The position numbers and the translations under genes were made by a program. A DNA stretch of 64,000 bases, taken from positions 11,075,166 through 11,139,165 of the forward strand of contig NC_089322.1 in NCBI RefSeq assembly GCF_036669915.1. Reading direction: 5' to 3'. The number at the start of each line of letters is the position of its first letter. Positions within the stretch are counted from its first letter, which is position 1. The notes below the pieces were generated by a model that was not told the origin of the DNA, did no database searches, and worked only from the letters and a program-made list of their open reading frames with translations. This DNA comes from Pocillopora verrucosa (lineage: Eukaryota > Cnidaria > Anthozoa > Scleractinia > Pocilloporidae). This document shows positions 21,785 to 33,256 of the stretch, in pieces.

Positions 21785-21890
21785 ACTGTGCAGATATCGA
21801 CTTCTGCGATACCAGAGCACTGCACTGGTATTGCAGAGGTCATGGTTTCAACTCATGCGCAGGCCTGATTTTTTTTTCTTTCAGGCTCTA
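21785..21890 (+). mobile_element. tRNA-like SINE candidate
   Basis: AGAGCACTGCACTGGTATTG followed by CAGAGGTCATGGTTTCAACT resembles a tRNA anticodon arm and a degenerate B box (GGTTTCAACTC against GGTTCGANTCC). The tail is GCCTGA, T-run, TCAGGC, a short hairpin. The A box is poorly preserved. Similar tRNA-derived dispersed sequences are common in cnidarian genomes (from memory). Confidence 0.4.
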
Positions 21891-21973
21891 TTCTAACTAC
21901 TGTTTTGATTTTTCTTTCAAGTTACCATTCTTTCCACACCAAGAGTAGTAACTAGGGCAGTCCTAGAGCATTA

Positions 21974-22248
21974 CAGGGTTCATTCGGGTCCTAGAAAATC
22001 TGGAAATTCCTGGAATTTATTTGACACTTTCCAGGAATGGAAAATCCTGGAAAAAAGACTACAGGTCCTGGAAATCTGCTAGACTCAAGCAATAAAGTTT
22101 TCAGAATTTACACCAAAAAAAATATCGACCAACTGTAATGAGAATTGATTTTGAAATCTTGGGAATGAAAGGGTTTAATCCTGGAAAAATCAATCTGAGA
22201 CCTAGAAAAGTCATTGAAATTTGCTTCTGAGAAAAAGTATTAACCCTG
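21974..22248. mobile_element. hAT-like MITE
   Basis: 275 bases with terminal inverted CAGGGTT / AACCCTG, a hAT-type terminus. The interior is a low-complexity series of TCCTGGAA and its complement. No ORF. I did not find a clean 8-base target duplication. Confidence 0.5.
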
Positions 22249-22456
22249 CCACTAATTCATGAACTGTCCCAAGAGAAATATGAAAGAGATTATTTCACAA
22301 CTGCAGGCCTTTGTTTTGGTTTTTATAATTATGCAAATAAGCAGATTTTTGTTGGAACAGGAAAGTAAATGTACAATCTTTAACCTTAAGCCTTTAACCC
22401 TTTACATTCTATCATCAGTATGCATATTCTCCATACTGTTTTCTATACATTTGTTA

Positions 22457-22620
22457 GGGTGAGAATCTCTCTGATGAAGGGCTAACGCTCGAAACGTCAG
22501 CTTTTTTACCCTTTACAATGGCTAATTTACGTTTTCAACTCAGTTGTCAACACTAAATTACCTGCTATACTCTCCCACCAATGCAGCACCACAGTTTCTT
22601 TAGAAACTTGCCCCTTTATT
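22457..22620 (+). mobile_element. Penelope-like element 3' end nested in a MITE
   Basis: The block contains a hammerhead-like core followed by CAACACTAAATTACCTGCTA and ends near TTTCTTTAGAAAC, a 3' end I recognise as typical of cnidarian Penelope-like elements. It interrupts the surrounding MITE and is therefore younger. It has no coding region. Confidence 0.5.
22471..22498 (+). ncRNA. minimal hammerhead ribozyme motif
   Basis: CTGATGA at 22471-22477, stem II GGGC/GCTC with loop TAAC, GAAAC at 22491-22495, then GTC. The self-complementary ACGU stem III followed by C fits the minimal type I hammerhead known in Penelope-like elements, thought to act as a dimer. Stem I may extend with AGGGT (22456-22460) pairing ACCCT (22508-22512). 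One extra A after CTGATGA departs from the strict consensus. Confidence 0.45.
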
Positions 22621-22753
22621 CATTTGAGAATTTGTTTAACAATCAAGAGCTTCCTTACTTGGGGATAATTACCTTTTATTTTTGACATCAATGTTTAATT
22701 GGTACTGTGAGAAGAAATTAAATGCTAGTCTCTCTTAGAAATTAAAGGGTAAA

Positions 22754-24264
22754 TTGTTAAATTTGTCTTCCCATTTTCAGGATATTGACAAGATTAACGG
22801 GCATGGGTATCCAAGAGTCCTAGTGTAATGGTTTTGTGTGTACAACACCATTCATGCTGTTAGTCAAGAGTGCTTATAAAATGCCTTGGGAAGATAGTGA
22901 CATGGGACTGTAATATTTTAAAATGTACAATTTTTTTTAATATTCTGCATGATAACTTTCCTCATACTGGCCATGCCATATGTTTAGAAAACAATTGAAA
23001 AACTCCCAAAAATAGTCAAGGAAGAATTGAAAGATTTTGAAAAGCTACAGACAGAAAACCATCTTACTTCAATAGTCATTTTAAAAGCATGTCATAAAAA
23101 TCAACCTTAATCTGGGTGAATAGTCAAAATGGAGGGCTGAGGCAAGCCTTTGTTTGCATTTTCAGTCTTAGCCTGATCAGTTAGTTAAGTTATAGGTGAA
23201 TTGGTGCTCAAACAGAAATCTATAGATAACCAGTGGAGTAATAAAAAGGAAGAAAACTTTCATGTGCAACGTTACTTTCATCAAGAAAGTATAAGTTTCA
23301 TGTGTACAGAAGACGATCACCGGTATAACTCTCCAGACGATCTTCCACTCTCAACGTCTAAACGATTTTAAAGACAATGGAGGACTTTCAATTGCCTGAG
23401 AAGATGAGGTAAGGCAGGAGGTAGGGGGGATACCAGATGAGGCAAGACAGGAGGTAGGGTATACCTATGCAAAACTGAGACATTGGAAAGTTTAGAGGAT
23501 CCACTAGAATTCTCTCAATTCCCTTAGTGTTCATGTGGCTACCCAATTTCATTCTATTGATCAAAGTATTTTCCCAAACCACGCACAAATGAGAGCGCGT
23601 ATGTTACTTCAATTACTTCATAAATATTCCATACGTTTTATAAAGATTTTCGTTACTCTCAAGAGTAGTACAAGTAGTAGGAATACAACGTAAAAATTAC
23701 AACAACAACAACAATAGATGAAAATAGGAATTTACTGTATACATAAGGTAAGATTATGACTGGAGAGGAATCTAAGGGAAAGGAATCCAATTCTAGACAA
23801 TAAACATTGTGACGTCTGAAACTGGACGAAGGCCTGATAAACTGAAGTCCAGATAAGCAGGTAGTATGTTCCATAATTTTCCTTGCCTGGTGGTTGAAGG
23901 ACATCATTAAGTCTGGATACCCGCAAGTCAACAGCATACTTCAAAGAAGCGAAGTGTGTTTCTGCTATCGTTGTTTCCAATAGCAATTGTTAGCCCTCGA
24001 GGTACGTGAATGTTGGAGCTCGAAGCAGATCGATCCAGGAAGGAACTCTAAAAATACTTCTCGCCAAAAAGAGTTATGACCGATTTCCCTTTCACTTTTC
24101 ACAGATTTGGTACCAAAGCGAGAACTGTTTTTAGACTTACTAAAATTTCTTCCGAATGAAATCAACAATTCCCGACCCAAAATAATTTTATATTTCCCAG
24201 AATGCATTGCGAAGAAAAAGCCTCATTAATATGTATTACATCCTTCCCCATTTGTTGTTGTTGT
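22754..24264. other. intergenic, nothing recognised
   Basis: Short ORFs on the minus strand at 23659-24207 match no family I know. A (CAA)n tract lies near 23700 and (TTG)n abuts the histone array at 24253-24264. Confidence 0.4.
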
Positions 24265-24311
24265 TAAGCGAGGGTACAAAAGCAGTCACCAAATATACAA
24301 GCAGCAAGTGA
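24265..24311 (+). pseudogene. H2B: histone H2B, last 15 codons only (array edge)
   Basis: Matches the end of the H2B genes from TAAGCGAGGG through the TGA stop. Everything 5' of it is replaced by unrelated sequence ending in (TTG)n, so this marks the left boundary of the array. Confidence 0.9.
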
Positions 24312-24334
24312 ACTGCCCGACCTCACAAACAAAC

Positions 24335-24350
24335 GGCTCCTTTAGGAGCC
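24335..24350 (+). terminator. histone 3' stem-loop (H2B fragment)
   Basis: GGCTCC TTTA GGAGCC with the ACCAC flank, 23 bases after the H2B stop as in complete units. Confidence 0.9.
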
Positions 24351-24363
24351 ACCACTGATAAAC

Positions 24364-24379
24364 GGCTCCTTTAGGAGCC
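24364..24379 (+). terminator. second, tandem histone stem-loop (H4 type)
   Basis: Same stem-loop 13 bases further on, but with the H4-type flank (CTGATAAACGGCTCC before, CCTCATGCGAAAG after). H2B and H4 3' ends have been joined here. Confidence 0.9.
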
Positions 24380-25436
24380 ACCACCTCATGCGAAAGTCGT
24401 GATCAGCCACAGTGATGGTCAAACCGTGTTTGAACAACGAGTCAAAGGGCGATATTATTCTGCTCTCAACGTTTCTCCTAGGCCTTGTGTTAGCGTTAAT
24501 GCAGTGTTTAAAATAGTCTCTCGTTCCAACAGGGAACTGGGATGGTTTCTTTCTTTCTTTTCTTTTTCGAGTCTCTGATTTTTATTCAGTCAAACTCAGT
24601 TTCAGTGAACATGTTTTGCTGGTGCGAATGAGTTATTAATCTAGTACAAAAGGCAGGTGCATGGGGCGTATCCGTTGGTAATAAATAACTTGCTTTGCCA
24701 AGTAAGGAACATGAAAAGGTAACAACATTGAATTAAAAGTCGGAACCAATTATACGAACGACTGAAAGCGCAATTGGTGCCCTCTATGTTTGTCTGGTAC
24801 AAAACAAACACACGCTGTTACCGAACGGTAATAACGTAGAGATTGAGGTAATTGCGCCTGCTTAAAAAGAGGCTGTTCCTGCGCTTGTTTGTTTTTTCTG
24901 GTTTCTTGTTTGTTTGTTTTTTGTTTTTGTTTGTTTGTTTGTTTGTTTGTCCTTGTTCTTGTTCTTGTTCTTTTTTTTTTTTTTTTTTTTTTGCCAAGTA
25001 AGGAACAAGAAAAGACAGCGGCAATGAATTGTAACGTCGGTACAAATTATACGAACGGCTAAAAGCGCAAAATGGTGACCTTTATGTTTGTCTAGTTCGA
25101 GCAAACTCGCGGAAAACGCATCAAAACAGTTGACCTCCGTCGCTGCTCACTTTCTGTCAAATTTTTGTCGCCAATCAAACCGAGAGTCGATCGCTCGAAT
25201 GTTCTGACAAGATATCTTTTTTTCTACGTCGACATTTTTCCGCAGAGGCGGGTCACCTTGGAGACGTGGTCATTGATTTTCTCTGTTGCTTCATGACAAT
25301 AATGCGAGTTTTTCGCTCACGTAACAAAAACCAAGAAAATGAAACAACAACCACAACAAAACGAAACGGAACACACACAGAAAAATTAAAGACGTGTAAA
25401 AGGAGATGGGCTGCTCATGACCTTTAGGTTAGTGGT
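24380..25436. repeat. array-edge spacer: H4 3' flank joined to the H2B-H3 spacer
   Basis: Up to about 24546 it follows the H4 downstream flank (AAAGGGCGATATTATTCTGC, then AGGGAACTGGGATGG). It then switches to the H2B downstream (TTTC)n tract and continues as the normal H2B-H3 spacer, with (TTTG)n, (CTTGTT)n and poly-T near 24900-24992. The H2A gene, most of H2B and the H4-H2A spacer modules are absent. Confidence 0.8.
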
Positions 25437-25452
25437 GGCTCCTAAAGGAGCC
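25437..25452 (-). terminator. histone stem-loop, H3 unit 1
   Basis: Minus-strand GGCTCC TTTA GGAGCC, flanked 3' by ACCAC and a CCTAAAGG element (candidate U7-pairing site). Lies 32 bases beyond the H3 stop. Confidence 0.93.
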
Positions 25453-25484
25453 GTTAGTGTTTGTTTGATGACCAAGCGACTGTA

Positions 25485-26855
<1,371 letters not shown>

Positions 26856-26887
26856 AGAATCACGGAAACCTCAGAGAACTGATAAAC

Positions 26888-26903
26888 GGCTCCTTTAGGA
26901 GCC
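26888..26903 (+). terminator. histone stem-loop, H4 unit 1
   Basis: GGCTCC TTTA GGAGCC, then ACCACCTCATGCGAAAGTCG; GCGAAAG is the candidate downstream element. Confidence 0.93.
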
Positions 26904-28077
26904 ACCACCTCATGCGAAAGTCGTGATCAGCCACAGTGATGGTCAAACCCTGTGTTTGAACAACGAGTCAAAGGGCGATATTATTCTGCTCTCAACGTTT
27001 CTCCTAGTCCTTGTGTTAGCGTTAATGCAGTGTAAAATAGTCTCTCGTTCCAACAGGGAACTGGGATGGCAGGAAATAGGAAATAGGAAATAGGAAATAG
27101 GAAATTGGAGGTTTCAAAAGCCACGCAAAGCTGGGTTCAGCGAACGTTCTACTCAAATTCTATTACGTTTCCACGCAATGGAACCACGCGTGATCGCCAA
27201 CACACAACGTTTCTCCTGGTCCTTTAGTTAGCGTTGATGCAGTGTAAAATAGTCTCTCGTTCTAACAGGAACTGGGATGCAGGAATAGGAAATAGGAAAT
27301 AGGAAATAGGAAATAGGAAATAGGAAATAGGAAATAGGAAATAGGAAATAGGAAATTGGAGTTTCAAAAGCCATGCAAAGCTGGGTTCAGCGAACGTTCT
27401 ACTCAAATTCTATTACGTTTCCACGCAATGGAACCACGCGTGATCGCACCGTTCTCCAAGTACGTTAGTTCTGATCATTATGAGAACGCCGACACCACAC
27501 ATTTCGAGTCGCTTGTCTTGCTTTGCAAAATTAGCCCCACCTGGGAAGCAGAAAAGTACCTCGTTTCCTTTTTGGAACGGGGATGGCAAGGATAGAAAAG
27601 ATTAAAGCGGATTTGCAACAACCACGCAAACTTGGGATCAGCGATCGTACCATTCAAACTCAAATGCGTTTCTCTGTCTTGATAGGTAGGAAGGCAGTTT
27701 ATGCAAGTCGCAAATTCCACGCTCCAACAATTGAAAGAGAGACAGTAGCGGGCTGCAAATGTGTCGAGGCATTTTGCAAATCCAAATTACCATCGTCCAA
27801 CCAAACGAACGAAAACAAAGTCGCCGGCAATGTTTCCAAAGAAGCAAAGCTGATTTGAATTGTCTTTCTTGCCTTCTGTTTGATTTGACTTGCTTTTTAT
27901 TTGTTTAACTAGTTCGGGATCAAAAATGCGGAATGTAAGCGATGGACACTAGGTGAACTGAAACGATTTGTTTTGATCGATAACAAAGTAAAGACGCGAG
28001 CGCTTGTGTGTGCATGTACGAGTGTCAATTGGAGTAAATGGATTTTTCACTGATCACGACTTTTTTCGAGGTTTGGT
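26904..28077. repeat. H4-H2A spacer, unit 1, with three related modules
   Basis: Two close copies of a 205-250 base module (about 26990-27194 and 27200-27452), each starting near CAACGTTTCTCC and containing a (GGAAATA)n tract (about 5 and 10 copies). A third, diverged copy is at about 27563-27683 (GGGATGGCAAGGATAG; CCACGCAAACTTGGGATCAG). Module 2 here has substitutions not seen in other units. ORFs in this spacer are carried along by repetition and resemble no known protein. Confidence 0.75.
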
Positions 28078-28093
28078 GGCTCCTAAAGGAGCC
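28078..28093 (-). terminator. histone stem-loop, H2A unit 1
   Basis: Minus-strand stem-loop followed by ACCAAACCTCGAAAAAAGTC. The CGAAA...GTCGTGATCAG tail is shared with the H4 3' flank. Confidence 0.93.
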
Positions 28094-28112
28094 GTTTTGA
28101 AGTTTGATGTTG

Positions 28113-28490
28113 TCAATGGTGCTTCTTCTCGGCCTTCTTGGGTAGCAGCACGGCCTGTATGTTGGGAAGAACACCGCCCTGGGCGATCGTTACACCAGCT
28201 AGAAGTTTGTTCAATTCCTCGTCGTTTCGGACGGCCAACTGCAGGTGTCTGGGAATGATTCTGGTCTTCTTGTTGTCACGAGCGGCGTTTCCGGCCAACT
28301 CTAGAATTTCAGCACTTAGATACTCGAGCACAGCGGCCAAGTACACGGGAGCACCCGCCCCGACACGCTCTGCATAGTTTCCTTTGCGAAGGAGTCGGTG
28401 GATGCGGCCGACTGGAAACTGAAGACCTGCTCGGCTGGACCTGCTCTTTGCCTTGGTGCCCGACGCTTTTCCTTTCCCTCGGCCGGTCAT
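28113..28490 (-). CDS. H2A: histone H2A, unit 1
   Basis: 125-residue replication-dependent H2A; pairs with H2B as the dimer flanking the H3-H4 tetramer. Tail [19 protein letters not shown], then the histone fold from [10 protein letters not shown]; acidic-patch residues in [13 protein letters not shown] and NDEEL; C-terminal [11 protein letters not shown] keeps the ubiquitination lysines. It lacks an SQE[YF] end, so it is not H2A.X. Residue 1 after Met is Thr, not the usual Ser. Divergent to H2B and convergent to H4. No introns. Confidence 0.97.
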   Translation of the reverse strand: MTGRGKGKASGTKAKSRSSRAGLQFPVGRIHRLLRKGNYAERVGAGAPVYLAAVLEYLSAEILELAGNAARDNKKTRIIPRHLQLAVRNDEELNKLLAGVTIAQGGVLPNIQAVLLPKKAEKKHH

Positions 28491-28832
28491 TTTAGTTTTC
28501 TCTCTCGCAAACTAGCTCGTGCTTGGACACACACTGAAATCCAACGATTTTGTTGTCTAAATTGTGACGCCTTCCGAGTCGTGACGCCGTACTTATCTCG
28601 CGGCTCGCGCGCGCTAACGGATCGAAACCCTCCAATCAAAATAATTCCGCCCTCTGTTGCCTCTCAGTCTTTTGTTCCTTTCACAGCTGTATCTGAGCCA
28701 ATCGCTTCAAAGAGAATTTTCGTTGGCATACTAATTGATCCTCAACAATGGACCTTAAATAGGGAGTAAATTCTCCTGTCTAGTCACTCACCTCAGTCTA
28801 TTTTGAGAGAACGGTGATAGATTTCTCTAGAC
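28491..28832. promoter_or_regulatory. divergent H2A/H2B promoter, unit 1
   Basis: For H2B: CCAAT at 28632 and 28698 and TTAAATA at 28755, 72-78 bases before the ATG. For H2A the best TATA-like string is GATAAGTA (minus) near 28593. Two direct GTGACGCC copies at 28564-28571 and 28581-28588 (TGACG half-sites) lie on the H2A side. Confidence 0.65.
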
Positions 28833-29213
28833 ATGGCACCAAAAGTTCCCGCGGCCGGAAAAGGCGAGAAGAGAGCAGGCAAGGCTAAATCAGCCCCGAC
28901 AGACCCTGGCAAGAAAAAGAAGAGAAGCAAGAGAAAGGAGAGCTATGCGATCTACATCTACAAAGTGTTGAAACAGGTGCACCCCGACACCGGTATCTCC
29001 AGCAAAGCCATGGGTATCATGAACTCGTTTGTCAACGATGTCTTTGAACGCATCGCGACCGAATCCTCGCGGCTCGCGCACTACAACAAGAAGTCCACCA
29101 TCAGTTCTCGCGAAATCCAGACCGCCATTAGGTTACTGTTACCGGGCGAACTCGCAAAACATGCAGTAAGCGAGGGTACAAAAGCAGTCACCAAATATAC
29201 AAGCAGCAAGTGA
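28833..29213 (+). CDS. H2B: histone H2B, unit 1
   Basis: 126-residue core histone H2B. Basic tail ([33 protein letters not shown]), histone fold from [20 protein letters not shown] through [20 protein letters not shown], and C-terminal AVTKYTSSK with the conserved ubiquitination lysine. ATG follows a leader of roughly 40 bases. Intact, intronless, and followed 23 bases after the stop by a stem-loop. Confidence 0.97.
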   Translation: MAPKVPAAGKGEKRAGKAKSAPTDPGKKKKRSKRKESYAIYIYKVLKQVHPDTGISSKAMGIMNSFVNDVFERIATESSRLAHYNKKSTISSREIQTAIRLLLPGELAKHAVSEGTKAVTKYTSSK

Positions 29214-29236
29214 ACTGCCCGACCTCACAAACAAAC

Positions 29237-29252
29237 GGCTCCTTTAGGAGCC
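29237..29252 (+). terminator. histone stem-loop, H2B unit 1
   Basis: GGCTCC TTTA GGAGCC, then ACCACATATCATGAAAGTAA; ATGAAAG is the candidate U7-pairing element. Confidence 0.93.
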
Positions 29253-29336
29253 ACCACATATCATGAAAGTAAATGTCCAACATTGTTGTTCTTTGTGATA
29301 AGAATACATGAAAGTCATATATTGTTCATATGTTGT

Positions 29337-29419
<83 letters not shown>

Positions 29420-30296
29420 TTCTTTTTCGAGTCTCTGATTTTATTCAGTCAAACTCAGTTTCAGTGAACATGTTTTGCTGGTGCGAATGAGTTATTAATC
29501 TAGTACAAAAGGCAGGTGCATGGGGCGTATCCGTTGGTAATAAATAACTTGCTTTGCCAAGTAAGGAACATGAAAAGGTAACAACATTGAATTAAAAGTC
29601 GGAACCAATTATACGAACGACTGAAAGCGCAATTGGTGCCCTCTATGTTTGTCTGGTACAAACAAACACACGCTGTTACCGAACGGTAATAACGTAGAGA
29701 TTGAGGTAATTGCGCCTGCTTAAAAAGAGGCTGTTCCTGCGCTTGTTTGTTTTTCTGGTTTCTTGTTTGTTTGTTTATTTGTTTGTTTGTTTGTTTGTTT
29801 GTTTGTTTGTCCTTGTTCTTGTTCTTGTTCTTTTTTTTTTTTTTTTTTTTGCCAAGTAAGGAACAAGAAAAGACAGCGGCAATGAATTGTAACGTCGGTA
29901 CAAATTATACGAACGGCTAAAAGCGCAAAATGGTGACCTTTATGTTTGTCTAGTTCGAGCAAACTCGCGGAAAACGCATCAAAACAGTTGACCTCCGTCG
30001 CTGCTCACTTTCTGTCAAATTTTTGTCGCCAATCAAACCGAGAGTCGATCGCTCGAATGTTCTGACAAGATATCTTTTTTTCTACGTCGACATTTTTCCG
30101 CAGAGGCGGGTCACCTTTGGAGACGTGGTCATTGATTTTCTCTGTTGCTTCATGACAATAATGCGAGTTTTTCGCTCACGTAACAAAAACCAAGAAAATG
30201 AAACAACAACCACAACAAAACGAAACGGAACACACACAGAAAAATTAAAGACGTGTAAAAGGAGATGGGCTGCTCATTGACCTTTAGGTTAGTGGT
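29253..30296. repeat. H2B-H3 spacer, unit 1
   Basis: Holds (TTTC)n at about 29336-29420; a 100-base segment starting GCCAAGTAAGGAACATG (29556-29657); (TTTG)n, (CTTGTT)n and 20 T to 29850; then a second, about 70-75% similar copy of that segment starting GCCAAGTAAGGAACAAG (29851-29955). No gene seen. Confidence 0.75.
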
Positions 30297-30312
30297 GGCT
30301 CCTAAAGGAGCC
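30297..30312 (-). terminator. histone stem-loop, H3 unit 2
   Basis: Perfect 6-bp stem with TTTA loop on the minus strand. Confidence 0.93.
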
Positions 30313-30344
30313 GTTAGTGTTTGTTTGATGACCAAGCGACTGTA

Positions 30345-31615
<1,271 letters not shown>

Positions 31616-31647
31616 AGAATCACGGAAACCTCAGAGAACTGATAAAC

Positions 31648-31663
31648 GGCTCCTTTAGGAGCC
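31648..31663 (+). terminator. histone stem-loop, H4 unit 2
   Basis: Perfect stem-loop 32 bases after the stop. Confidence 0.93.
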
Positions 31664-32843
31664 ACCACCTCATGCGAAAGTCGTGATCAGCCACAGTGAT
31701 GGTCAAACCCTGTGTTTGAACAACGAGTCAAAGGGCGATATTATTCTGCTCTCAACGTTTCTCCTAGTCCTTGTGTTAGCGTTAATGCAGTGTAAAATAG
31801 TCTCTCGTTCCAACAGGGAACTGGGATGGAGGAAATAGGAAATAGGAAATAGGAAATAGGAAATTGGAGTTTCAAAAGCCACGCAAGCTGGGTTCAGCGA
31901 ACGTTCTACTCAAATTCTATTACGTTTCCACGCAATGGAACCACGCGTGATCGCGTTCACTCAACGTTTCTCCTAGTCCTTGTGTTAGCGTTAATGCAGT
32001 GTAAAATAGTCTCTCGTTCCAACAGGGAACTGGGATGGCAGGAAATAGGAAATAGGAAATAGGAAATAGGAAATAGGAAATAGGAAATAGGAAATAGGAA
32101 ATAGGAAATAGGAAATAGGAAATTGGAGTTTCAAAAGCCATGCAAAGCTGGGTTCAGCGAACGTTCTACTCAAATTCTATTACGTTTCCACGCAATGGAA
32201 CCACGCGTGATCGCACCGTTCTCCAAGTACGTTAGTTCTGATCATTATGAGAACGCCGACACCACACATTTCGAGTCGCTTGTCTTGCTTTGCAAAATTA
32301 GCCCCACCTGGGAAGCAGAAAAGTACCTCGTTCCTTTTTGGAACGGGGATGGCAAGGAATAGAAAAGATTAAAGCGGATTTGCAACAACCACGCAAACTT
32401 GGGATCAGCGATCGTACCATTCAAACTCAAATGCGTTTCTCTGTCTTGATAGGTAGGAAGGCAGTTTATGCAAGTCGCAAATTCCACGCTCCAACAATTG
32501 AAAGAGAGACAGTAGCGGGCTGCAAATGTGTCGAGGCATTTTGCAAATCCAAATTACCATCGTCCAACCAAACGAACGAAAACAAAAGTCGCCGGCAATG
32601 TTTCCAAAAAAAGCAAAGCTGATTTGAATTGTCTTTCTTGCCTTCTGTTTGATTTGACTTGCTTTTTATTTGTTTAACTAGTTCGGGATCAAAAATGCGG
32701 AATGTAAGCGATGGACACTAGGTGAACTGAAACGATTTGTTTTGATCGATAACAAAGTAAAGACGCGAGCGCTTGTGTGTGCATGTACGAGTGTCAATTG
32801 GAGTAAATGGATTTTTCACTGATCACGACTTTTTTCGAGGTTT
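31664..32843. repeat. H4-H2A spacer, unit 2
   Basis: Module copies at about 31750-31954 and 31957-32215, diverged third copy at about 32329-32445. (GGAAATA)n tracts of about 5 and 12 copies. Module 1 has GGATGGAGG instead of GGATGGCAGG. Confidence 0.75.
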
Positions 32844-32858
32844 GGGGCTAAAGGAGCC
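32844..32858 (-). terminator. damaged histone stem-loop, H2A unit 2
   Basis: The + strand reads GGGGCTAAAGGAGCC where other units have GGCTCCTAAAGGAGCC with a GGT before it. One stem arm is largely lost, so 3' processing of this H2A message should fail if the sequence is right. Confidence 0.8.
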
Positions 32859-32878
32859 GTTTTGAAAGTTTGATGTTG

Positions 32879-33256
32879 TCAATGGTGCTTCTTCTCGGCC
32901 TTCTTGGGTAGCAGCACGGCCTGTATGTTGGGAAGAACACCGCCCTGGGCGATCGTTACACCAGCTAGAAGTTTGTTCAATTCCTCGTCGTTTCGGACGG
33001 CCAACTGCAGGTGTCTGGGAATGATTCTGGTCTTCTTGTTGTCACGAGCGGCGTTTCCGGCCAACTCTAGAATTTCAGCACTTAGATACTCGAGCACAGC
33101 GGCCAAGTACACGGGAGCACCCGCCCCGACACGCTCTGCATAGTTTCCTTTGCGAAGGAGTCGGTGGATGCGGCCGACTGGAAACTGAAGACCTGCTCGG
33201 CTGGACCTGCTCTTTGCCTTGGTGCCCGACGCTTTTCCTTTCCCTCGGCCGGTCAT
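32879..33256 (-). CDS. H2A: histone H2A, unit 2
   Basis: Protein identical to unit 1 H2A, 125 residues, intact. Its 3' stem-loop is the damaged one at 32844. Confidence 0.97.
   Translation of the reverse strand: MTGRGKGKASGTKAKSRSSRAGLQFPVGRIHRLLRKGNYAERVGAGAPVYLAAVLEYLSAEILELAGNAARDNKKTRIIPRHLQLAVRNDEELNKLLAGVTIAQGGVLPNIQAVLLPKKAEKKHH

Larger units (their letters stand above)
22394..22753. mobile_element. TTAA-type MITE split by a Penelope-like 3' end
   Basis: The left part 22394-22456 (TTAACCCTTTACATTC, then GTATGCATATTCTCCATACT) and right part 22621-22753 (TTTGTTTAACAATCAAGAGC to TTAAAGGG) match, in reverse orientation, contiguous sequence of the element at 8769-9017. The 22457-22620 block is foreign to it. 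Confidence 0.6.

Noticed and set aside
27072-27358. (GGAAATA)n tracts considered as a CRISPR-like or structured array
   Set aside because: The tracts are contiguous heptamers with no spacers in an animal genome; simple microsatellites.
27356-27858. 79- to 126-residue ORFs in the H4-H2A spacer
   Set aside because: They overlap the repeated modules, their frames change with single-base indels between units, and the peptides match no family I know.
28138-28377. ORFs antisense to H2A and reading across the H2A/H2B promoter
   Set aside because: Shadow frames of H2A; recurrence across units follows from the tandem array, not from selection on the ORF.
29253-30296. 5S rRNA, spliced-leader or snRNA gene in the histone spacers
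   Set aside because: Some animals link such genes to histone arrays, so I looked for 5S-like internal boxes and snRNA-like motifs; none were found.
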